Shown: piece by piece, positions 15,001-27,000 of the stretch | Layout: every line of letters starts with the position of its first letter | How positions within the stretch are numbered: position 1 is the first letter of the stretch | From: Neocallimastix lanati (nom. inval.) | Taxonomy: Eukaryota; Neocallimastigomycota; Neocallimastigomycetes; Neocallimastigales; Neocallimastigaceae | NCBI GenBank assembly: GCA_016946835.1 | Contig: JACVTC010000219.1 | Location: forward strand, 66,001 to 130,000 | Length of the DNA: 64,000 bases | Reading direction: 5' to 3' | Translations under genes and position numbers: made by a program | The notes under the pieces: generated by a model | What the model was told of the DNA's origin: nothing | The model's database searches: none | The model's input: the letters and a program-made list of their open reading frames with translations, nothing else

Positions 15001-18000
15001 TGAAAAGATTGTTGAAAATGAGAAGAATAAATGTAGTGGATTAGAAAAGACTATTGAAAATGAAAAATCTAAATCTAATGAATTAGAAGAACAATTGAAT
15101 GATAACTTAGAAAGATCTAGAATTATTGAAAATGACCAACAAGATGAAATTTACAGCTTAAATCGTAAAGTTGAAGATGCAAATTCTAAAATTAATAATT
15201 ATGAAAAAATAGTTAATAATGCAAAGAATAAAATATCTACTTTAGAAAGACAACTTAATGATAGTGAAACTAAAGCAAAGGAGGATAATGATGCTAAACA
15301 AAATGAAATTAGACAATTACTTGAGAAAATAACCATTATTGAAAATAATATTAAGGATGAAAAGGCTAAATCGGATGATTTAGAAAAACAATTAATTGAC
15401 AATGAAGAAAAGTTTAGAGATATCGAAGGTGAAAAACAAAAAGAAATTGAAATGTTATTGGAAAAACTTGAGAAAGAAAAAGAAAGAGCTGATATTTTAG
15501 GAAAACAATTAGCTTCTAACGGAGAAAAGTCTAAAGATTTATTTTCCCTTCTTGAGAAGGAAAAGGAAAGAGCAAATATATTAGAAAAGAAATTGAAAGA
15601 AAAAGAAGCTAAGCTAGAAGAATCAACACCAGAAAAGAAACGTAAGAGAAAGGTTAAAAAGATTATTACCACTACTACTGTTGTAAAAAGGAATGATAAA
15701 GTTGAACAAATAATGACTGAAATTCCTAAAGAAAAAGGAATAGAATATCAAGAACCAATTGAAAATGAGCCAAAACCAGCTTATGTTTCTGAAAAACCAG
15801 AAGAAAAGGTAAATCCATATGAGGATTTAATTCCAACCGCGATTGAAATGATTATTAATCAAGTAAAGAGTAATACTGAAAATAATAAAAAGCAAAAGGA
15901 AATTGAAGATTTATCAAAACAACTTGAAAAAGAAAAGGAAAGAGCTGATTTGTTTGAAAAGAAGTTTAAAGAAAACCAAGAAAACCCAATAAAATCTTCA
16001 TTAGAAAAGAAACGTAAGAGAAAGGTTAAAAAGGTTATTACTACTACTACTATTGTTAAAAAGAATGGTAATGACAAAGTTGAACAAGTAATGGCTGAAA
16101 TTCCTAAAGAAAAAGGAATAGAATATCAAGAACCAATTGAAAATGAGCCAAAACCAGCTTATGTTTCTGAAAAACCAGAAGAAAAGGTAAATCCATATGA
16201 GGATTTAATTCCAACCGCGATTGAAATGATTATTAATCAAGTAAAGAGTAATACTGAAAATAATAAAAAGCAAAAGGAAATTGAAGATTTATCAAAACAA
16301 CTTGAAAAAGAAAAGGAAAGAGCTGATTTGTTTGAAAAGAAGTTTAAAGAAAACCAAGAAAGCCCAATAAAATCTTCATTAGAAAAGAAACGTAAGAGAA
16401 AGGTTAAAAAGGTTATTACTACTACTACTATTGTTAAAAAGAACAGTAATGATCAAATAATTGAAGAAAATCCAAACCAAGAGTACTCACAAGTGTTACC
16501 AGAGGTTTCAGAAGCGAATCAAATTGAAGATAATTCTTCCAAATATGAAATATCTAAAGAAAATCCATGGAAGAAATTGATTCCATCAATTATTGGATTA
16601 ATTGTTAGTCAAACTAAAAGTAGGGATGATGAATTAAATAGTAAGGATGAAAAAATTCAAGTTAATTATTATTTAAACTTATCTGATGATAATAAAATAT
16701 TTATTACTGATGATGACAATAATAAAAAAAATTATTCAACAATAAAAATTAAAGAATCAAATTCAAAAAATATAAAAGAGGACCCAAAAGAGGTTGAAAA
16801 AACACTTATAAGTGTTGGAAAATCAGAGATTATTGAATCATCTTCAAGAGATCTTGTAGTTCCAGATCAAAATGAAGTTGAAAAAATGCAAGAAAGGATT
16901 GAAAAGCCAGAAAATTATGAAAAAACACTAATAGATGTTAGAAATTCAGAGATAATTGAATCATCCTCAAGAGATCTTGGAATTCCAGAACAAAATGAAG
17001 TCGAAAAAATGATACAAAACGTTGAAAAACCGGAAACTGTTGAATCACCTCCAAGAGATCTTGAAGTTATCGAAACAAAATTAGATGAAATTAGTAAAAT
17101 TGTCGGTGATGATTCATTGAGATATCTCGAAGAAATAACTGAAGATTTGATTCCTAATGAAGATAATAATGATGATAATGAGTATATAACAAGGAAAATT
17201 AATTTAAGTGGACCAATGGAAGAATCATATGCTATATTTATGGAAGATATTATTGACAATACTAATTTTGATAATTCTTACATCGAAAATGACAAAAAGA
17301 AGCATGTAACATTTTATGAAAGCCCAGAATTTGTAAATAATATTCAAGAAAGGAAACTACAAGGTAATTATCATTTAAATATATCAAAAAATAAAAAATA
17401 AACTAATACTCATACTAATACTACTAATAATAATAATGCTAATATTAATAATATTTTATGCTATTGTACATTTTCTTTAGTTAATTTAAATGAAAAGAAA
17501 TTAGATCTTGATGAAGTTTCTAAGAAGCCAGAAATTGAAAAAGATAGTTCACTTACAGAAGATTATTTAGAAATCACAGAAGAAGTAATTCCAAATGATT
17601 ATGAAGGTGATTATAAAGATGAAATTTCAAATTCATTAAATGATAATTCATCAAAGCCTATTGATCCAAATGATGAAGATTATGTAATTTATATTGAAGA
17701 TGTTGTTGAAGATCCTACTTTGGATGATTTATTAGATAAGATGGATGAAAGTACAAGAAACATTACATTTGATGAACCATCTGAAGAAATTATTAATGTT
17801 AAAGAATCAAAACCAACTGAAGAAATAATAAAATTTGAAGATATAGAAGAATCAAAACCAAAGGAAGTAGTTCAAGTAGATAAAGTAGAAGAATGTAAAA
17901 GAAATATTGCATTTGATGAACCAACTGAAGAAATTATTATTTCTAATTTGAATAATGAGGAATTCAGTCTTGATGATGATATTTCTAAGAAACCGGAAAA

Positions 18001-21000
18001 GGAAAAAGATAATTCACTTACAGAAGAATATTTTGAAATTACGGAAGAAGTAATTCCAAATGATTATGAAGGTGATTATGAAGATGAAATTTCAGATTCA
18101 TTAGATAATAATTCATCAAAGCCAATTGTTCCAAATGATGAAGATTATGTAATTTATATTGAAGATGTTGTTGAAGATCCTACTTTGGATGATTTAATTG
18201 ATAAAATGGATGAAAGTACAAGAAACATTACACTTGATGAACCATCTGAAGAAATTATTAATGTTAAAGAATCAAAACCAACTGAAGAAATAATAAAATT
18301 TGAAGATATAGAAGAATCAAAACCAAAGGAAGTAGTTCAAGTAGATAAAATAGAAGAATGTAAAAGAAGTATTGCAATTGATGAACCAACTGAAGAAATT
18401 ATTATTTCTAATTTGAATAATGAGGAATTCAGTCTTGATGATGATATTTCTAAGAAACCGGCAACGGAAAAAGATAATTCACTTACAGAAGAATATTTTG
18501 AAATCACAGAAGAAGTAATTCCAAATGATTATGAAGGTGATTATGAAGATGAAATTTCAGATTCATTAGATAATAATTCATCAAAGCCTATTAATCCAAA
18601 TGATGAAGATTATGTAATTTATATTGAAGATGTTGTTGAAGATCCTACATTAGATGATTTAATTGATAAAATGGATGAAAGTACAAGAAACATTAAATTT
18701 GATGAACCATCTGAAGAAATTATTAATGTTAAAGAATCAAAACCAACTGAAGAAATAATAAATTTTGAGGATATAGAAGAATCAAAACCAAAGGAAGTAG
18801 TTCAAGAAGATAAAGTAGAAGAATGTAAAAGAAGTATTGCATTTGATGAACCAACTGAAGAAATTATTATTTCTAATTTGAATAATGAGGAATTCAGTCT
18901 TGATGATGATATTTCTAAGAAACCGGCAACGGAAAAAGATAATTCACTTACAGAAGAATATTTTGAAATCACGGAAGAAGTAATTCCAAATGATTATGAA
19001 GGTGATTATGAAGATGAAATTTCAGATTCATTAGATAATAATTCATCAAAGCTTATTGATCCAAATGATGAAGATTATGTAATTTATATTGAAGATGTTG
19101 TTGAAGATCCTACTTTGGATGATTTAATTGATAATATGGATGAAAGTACAAGAAACATTAAATTTGATGAACCATCTGAAGAAATTATTAATGTTAAAGA
19201 ATCAAAACCAACTGAAGAAATAATAAATTTTGAGGATATAGAAGAATCAAAACCAAAGGAAGTAGTTCAAGAAGATAAAGTAGAAGAATGTAAAAGAAGT
19301 ATTGCATTTGATGAACCAACTGAAGAAATTATTATTTCTAATTTGAATAATGAGGAATTCAGTCTTGATGATGATATTTCTAAGAAACCGGCAACGGAAA
19401 AAGATAATTCATTTACAGAAGAATATTTTGAAATCACGGAAGAAGTAATTCCAAATGATTATGAAGGTGATTATGAAGATGAAATTTCAGATTCATTAGA
19501 TAATAATTCATCAAAGCTTATTGATCCAAATGATGAAGATTATGTAATTTATATTGAAGATGTTGTTGAAGATCCTACTTTGGATGATTTAATTGATAAA
19601 ATGGATGAAAGTACAAGAAACATTAAATTTGATGAACCATCTGAAGAAATTATTAATGTTAAAGAATCAAAACCAACTGAAGAAATAATAAATTTTGAGG
19701 ATATAGAAGAATCAAAACCAAAGGAAGTAGTTCAAGAAGATAAAGTAGAAGAATGTAAAAGAAGTATTGCATTTGATGAACCAACTGAAGAAATTATTAT
19801 TTCTAATTTGAATAATGAGGAATTCAGTCTTGATGATGATATTTCTAAGAAACCGGCAACGGAAAAAGATAATTCACTTACAGAAGAATATTTTGAAATC
19901 ACGGAAGAAGTAATTCCAAATGATTATGAAGGTGATTATGAAGATGAAATTTCAGATTCATTAGATAATAATTCATCAAAGCTTATTGATCCAAATGATG
20001 AAGATTATGTAATTTATATTGAAGATGTTGTTGAAGATCCTACTTTGGATGATTTAATTGATAATATGGATGAAAGTACAAGAAACATTAAATTTGATGA
20101 ATCATTTGAAGAAATTATTAAAAATGAAAATATTGAAAAATTAAAGCGTGAAAAAGAAGAACAAGTTGATAATATTAAAGAATCAAAACCTGAAAATGAA
20201 GAACAAGTTGAAAATATTGGAGAATCAGAGCATGAAAATAAATATCAAGTTGAAAATATTGAAGAATCGAAACCTGAAAATGAAGATCAAGTAGAAAATA
20301 TTGAAGAAGCTAAAAGGGATATTACATTTGATGAACCAATTGAAGATATTATTAAAATTGAGAATATTGAAGAATCAAAACCTGAAAATGAAGATCAAGT
20401 AGAAAATATTGAAGAAGCTAAAAGGGATATTACATTTGATGAACCAATTGAAGATATTATTAAAATTGAGAATATTGAAGAATCAAAACCTGAAAATGAA
20501 GAACAAGTTGAAAATATAGAGGAATCAAAACCTGAAAATGAAGATCAAGTAGAAAATATTGAAGAAAATAAAAGAGATATTACATTTGATGAACCAATTG
20601 AAGATATTATTAAAATTGAGAATATTGAAGAATCAAAACCTGAAAATGAAGAACAAGTTGAAAATATTGAGGAATCAAAAACTGAAAATGAAGAACAAGT
20701 TGAAAATGATGAAAAATCAAATTATGAAAAAGAACAAGTTGAAAATATTGAAGAAACCAAAAGAGATATTACATTTGATGAACCAATTGAAGATATTATT
20801 AAAATTGAGAATATTGAAGAATCAAAACCTGAAAATGAAGAACAAGTTGAAAATATTGAGGAATCAAAACCTGAAAATGAAGATCAAGTAGAACATATTG
20901 AAGAAAATAAAAGAGATATTACATTTGATGAACCAATTGAAGATATTATAAGAATTGATAATATCGAAGAATCAAAACCTGAAAATGAAGAACAAGTTGA

Positions 21001-24000
21001 TAATATTGAGGTGTCAAAACCTGAAAATGAAGAACAAGTTGAAAATGATGAAAAATCAAATTATGAAAAAGAACAAGTTGAAAATATTAAAGAATCGAAA
21101 CCTGAAAATGAAGATCAAGAAGAAAATATTGAAGAAGCTAAAAGAGATATTACATTTGATGAACCAATTAAAGATATTATAAAAATTGATAATATTGAAG
21201 AATCAAAACCTGAAAATGAAGAACAAGTTAAAAATATTGAAGAATTAAAACCTGAAAAAGAACAAATTGAAAATATTGAAGAATTAAAACCTGAAAATGA
21301 AGATCAAATAGAACATATTGAAGAAAATAAAAGAGATATTACATTTGATGAACCATTTGAAGATATTATAAAAATTGATAATATTGAAGAATCAAAACCT
21401 GAAAATGAAGAACAAGTTGAAAATAATGAAAAATCAAATTATGAAAAAGAACAAGTTGAAAATATTGAGGAATCAAAACCTGAAAATGAAAATATGATAA
21501 AAAAGATTCATAATAGTTATTTTATAAACCTCTCTGATGATGGTAAATTATATATTGGTAATGGTAATGATATTTTATTGAATAATATTCAATTACGTTT
21601 ATCTGATCCAATTGAAAGGAATTATAAATCTGAAAATGAAGATCAAGTTGAAAATATTGAAGAATCAAAACCTGAAAATGAAGATCAAGTAGAACATATT
21701 GAAGAAAATAAAAGAGATATTACATTTGATGAACCGATTGAAGATATTATTAAAATTGAGAATATTGAAGAATCAAAACCTGAAAATGAAGAACAAGTTA
21801 AAAATATTGAAGAATCAAAACCTGAAAATGAAGAACAAGTTAAAAATATTGAAGAATCAAAACCTGAAAATGAAGAACAAGTTGAAAATATTGAAGAATC
21901 AAAACCTGAAAATGAAGATCAAGTAGAACATATTGAAGAAAATAAAAGAGATATTACATTTGATGAACCATTTGAAGATATTATAAAAATTGATAATATT
22001 GAAGAATCAAAACCTGAAAATGAAGAACAAGTTGAAAATAATGAAAAATCAAATTATGAAAAAGAACAAGTTGAAAATATTGAGGAATCAAAACCTGAAA
22101 ATGAAAATATGATAAAAAAGATTCATAATAGTTATTTTATAAACCTCTCTGATGATGGTAAATTATATATTGGTAATGGTAATGATATTTTATTGAATAA
22201 TATTCAATTACGTTTATCTGATCCAACTGAAAGGAATTATAAATCTGAAAATGAAGATCAAGTTGAAAATATTGAAGAATCAAAACCTGAAAATGAAGAT
22301 CAAGTAGAACATATTGAAGATAATAAAAGAAATATTACATTTGATGAACCAATTGAAGATATTATAAAAGTTGATAATATCGAAGAATCAAAACCTGAAA
22401 ATGAAGAACAAGTTGAAAATGATGAAAAATCAAATTATGAAAAAGAACAAGTTGAAAATATTGAAGAATCAAAACCTGAAAAAGAAGATCAAGTTGAAAA
22501 TATTGAAGAAACTAAAAGAGATATTACATTTTATAAACCAATAATTGAAAATATTATTAAAATTGATAATATCGAAGAATCAAAACCTGAAAATGAAGAT
22601 CAAGCTGAAAATATTAAGGAATTAAATTCTGAAAAAGAAGAACAAATAGAAAAAATTGAAGAATCAAAACCTGAAAATGAAGATATGATAAAAAAGATTC
22701 ATAATAGTTATTTCATAAACCTCTCTGATGATGGTAAATTATATATTAGTAATGGTAATGATATTTTATTGAATAATATTCAATTACGTTTATCTGATCC
22801 AACTGAAAGGAATGACAAATCAAATGTTATTTCTAATTTGAATAATAAAGAATTCGGTATTGATGATGATATTTCAAAGAAACTAGAAACAGAAAAAGAT
22901 AATTCACTTACAGAAGAATATTTTGAAATCACAGAAGAAGTCATCCCAAGTGATTATGAAGGTGATTATTTTGATGAAATTTCAAATTCATTAAATAATA
23001 ATTCATCAAAGTCTATTGATCCAAATGACGAAGATTATGTAATTTATATTGAAGATGTTGTTGAAGATCCTACTTTGGATGATTTATTAGATAAGATGGA
23101 TGAAAGTACAAGAAACATTACATTTGATGAACCATCTGAAGAAATTATTAAAGATGAAAACATTCAAGAAACAAAACCTGAAAAAGAAGATCAAATGAAG
23201 AAAATTTCAAATAATTATTATATAGATTCATTTGATGATAGTAAATTATCATTTGGTAATGGTAATGATATTTTATTAAATAATATTCAATTACGTTTAT
23301 CTGATCCAACTGAAAGGAATGACGAATCAAATGTTATTTCTAATTTGAATAATAAAGAATTCGGTCTTGATGATGATATTTCAAAGAAACTAGAAACAGA
23401 AAAAGATAATTCACTTACAGAAGAATATTTTGAAATCACAGAAGAAGTCATCCCAAGTGATTATGAAGGTGACTACTTTGATGAAATTTCAAATTCATTA
23501 AATAATAATTCATCAAAGTCTATTGATCCAAATGACGAAGATGATGAAATTTCAAATTCATTAAATAATAATTCATCAAAGTCTATTGATCCAAATGACG
23601 AAGATTATGTAATTTATATTGAAGATGTTGTTGAAGATCCTACTTTGGATGATTTATTAGATAAGATGGATGAAAGTACAAGAAACATTACATTTGATGA
23701 ACCATCTGAAGAAATTATTAATGTTAAAGAATCAAAACCAACTGAAGAAATAATAAAATTTGAAGATATAGAAGAATCAAAACCAAAGGAAGTAGTTCAA
23801 GAAGATAAAATAGAAGAATGCAAAAGAAATATTACATTTGATGAACCAACTGAAGAAATTATTATTTCTAATTTGAATAATGAGGAATTCAGTCTTGATG
23901 ATGATATTTCTAAGAAACCGGCAACGGAAAAAGATAATTCACTTACAGAAGAATATTTTGAAATCACGGAAGAAGTAATTCCAAATGATTATGAAGGTGA

Positions 24001-27000
24001 TTATGAAGATGAAATTTCAGATTCATTAGATAATAATTCATCAAAGCTTATTGTTCCAAATGATGAAGATTATGTAATTTATATTGAAGATGTTGTTGAA
24101 GATCCTACTTTGGATGATTTATTAGATAAGATGGATGAAAGTACAAGAAACATTACATTTGATGAACCATCTGAAGAAATTATTAAAGATGAAAACATTC
24201 AAGAAACAAAACCTGAAAAAGAAGATCAAATGAAGAAAATTTCAAATAATTATTATATAGATTCATTTGATGATAGTAAATTATCATTTGGTAATGATAG
24301 TGATATTATCTTAAATAAAATGTCATTATGCATAACTGATCAAAATAAAAGGAATGATATATCAGTTGCTCTTTCCGAAGAACCAAAATTAAAAACTGCA
24401 AAACAAAATGTCAAAAAGCTTGATAGCAATAAAAATAAAGAAGCTCAAAATAATTATTATTTAAATATATCTGATGATGGAAGATTATCATTTGGTGGTA
24501 TTGATCTCTTAATAAATTTTTGGCCGTTACGTTTAGCAAATAGCAATGAAAACCTAAAAGAAAAAGAAGATTCAGTTAAAACTTCTCAATCTAAAATAAC
24601 TACTGAAGAATCAAAAGAAGTTTCAGTTAAAGCTAATAAACCTAATATAGTTACTGAAAAACTAAAAGGAGAAGAAATTACAATTAAAACTACTGAATCA
24701 GAAGTAAATGAAGAAATAAAGAAAGAAAAGGTTTCTGTTAAAATTACTGAACCAGAAGTAATTACTAAAGAAATAAAAGAAGAAATTCCAATTGAAACTA
24801 ATGAACCAGAAGTAATTGTTGAAGGATTAAAAGAAGTTCCTGCTAAAGCTGTAGAATTAAAGCAAAGTACTAAGGAACCAAAAGAAGTTGTTATTACAAA
24901 TACTGAACTAGGAATAAATACTAAAGAATTAAAAGAAGTTCCAACAAAGACTTCTGAACCAGAAATGATTGTAGAAAACCCAAAAGAAAAAGAAGTTTCA
25001 ATTAAATCTCCAGAATCAGAAATAATTACTGTAGCAACAAAAAATAATGGTGCTCAAGTTGAAGCTTCATTTATCTCTCATGTTGAAGCTTCTTTAATTG
25101 CAGAAATTTCAAGATTACATTGCCCATTAGAGGAATCAGTTATTTCACCTATTGAAATAACTAATAATGAAGACGTTCTTTATGAGGGCCCAAGTATATT
25201 AGAACCTTCAGTTCAAATTCCAAAGGATATTGCAAAGTCTAAAATTGAAACAGCTCCAATTGTTATTGAAAATAGTAAAGTCACAGATTCTAAAAATAGT
25301 AAGAAAAAATTTATAAAAAAGAAAATTATTTCTAAAACTATTACTACAAGAAATAACAAAGAATCAAATGAGCAATCATATATTTCAAATATTTTTTCAG
25401 ACCCACAAAAATCAGTAATTGTTAAAGAATTTACACCAGTAAGGACTGAAACTATTGAAATAACAAGAAACCCTATTAATAGAAAGAAAAAATATCACAA
25501 GAAAACTGTTATTTCTAAAAAAATTACTACCAATATTATAAAAACACCAGAATTAGTTTCTAAAGAAAAGGTAAATAAATGGACAAAATTAATTCCGTCT
25601 GTTGTTGAAATAATTGTTAATCAAGCTACAATAAATGATGATATAAGTGAGACTGAAAAACAAAATGATATGAAAAAAATAATGAATGAATATAATAGTA
25701 TTAATAAGAATGAGGAACCAGTATCAATAGAAGAACCGAAGTTTACATTTGAAGAAAAATCAAATAAATGGAAGGAATTAATTCCAAATGTTATAAAAAC
25801 TATTGTTAATCAAGTAAAGGTAAGTAATGATGAAAATAATAGGAAAAATGATTTGGACAAATTAATGAAAGAATACAGTTTAATTAATAATAATGAAGAG
25901 TCGTCTACAAAGAACATTCAATTACTAAATAATAATGACTTAAAAAAATTTATACCAAATGCACTAGAAATAAATACTGGTGATTTACCAATTATAAATG
26001 AAAATGTTGATATTAATGAAGAAATTGAAGAAAATAAGAAACAAAGCAATGGATCAAATCCTGAAAATATATCATTGGAAAATGAAAATCAATTAAAAAA
26101 TCTAGTACCAATTGCTCTTGAAATAATTGCTAGTCATATACCAAAAGCGCTTGAAATGATTGTTAATAAAACTAAGGAAGAAAGCAACAACGTTGCTAAT
26201 AATAAATTAGTTTCTAACGATAATGAACAAAATGATGAAAATGATATTGAAAAATCTATTGTTAAAGAAATATCGATTGAATACGAAAATAAATTAAGAA
26301 ATTTAATTCCTACAGCCCTTGAAATGATTACAGGAAAAATTCCGAATGCTCTTGAAATTTTAATTAATGAAACTAAAGAAAATAAAGAAAAAAAAAGTAA
26401 TGAAAAAAGTAATGAAGAAAATATTGAAAATTCAATTATTGAAGATATATCTATTGAATATGAAAATCATTTAAAGGACTTAATTCCAACTGCTATTGAA
26501 ATGATTATTGGAGAAGTGCCATCTGAACTTGAAACAATAGTTTATCAAAATAGTATAGGTGAAGATAAAGATGATATAACTGAATTCATTCCTAAAGACA
26601 TTCTCATAGAAGATGACAATTTAATTCCAACTTCAAAAATAGAAGTAAATAAAATGAATGAAAAAATTTCTAACTTAGAAAATAGTCTTACTAATGTAAG
26701 AAATGAAAATAAAAAATTACAAGAATATATTATAGATATAAAAAATGAAAATGAAGAATTGAGAAATAAATTGGAAAATTACAGTAATATTAAGAATGAA
26801 AATGAGTTATTAAAAAATGAATTGGAGACCTATACTAATGTAAGAAATGAAAATAAAAAATTACAAGAATATATTATAGATATAAAAAATGAAAATGAAG
26901 AATTGAGAAATAAATTGGAAAATTACAGTAATATTAAGAATGAAAATGAGTTATTAAAAAATGAATTGGAGACCTATAAGACTGAACTTAAAAAGAATTC

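Noticed and set aside
958-15672. Ser/Phe/Leu-rich minus-strand frames under the giant gene
   Set aside because: Antisense shadows of Lys/Glu-rich repeats; their 564-bp spacing simply mirrors the coding repeats.
20559-21926. Lys/Leu/Asn-rich plus-strand frames within 20.5-22 kb
   Set aside because: Alternative-frame readings of the acidic repeat.
1612-24300. CRISPR or satellite interpretation of regular repeats
   Set aside because: The repeats are within an open reading frame, vary as protein repeats, and have no unique spacers.
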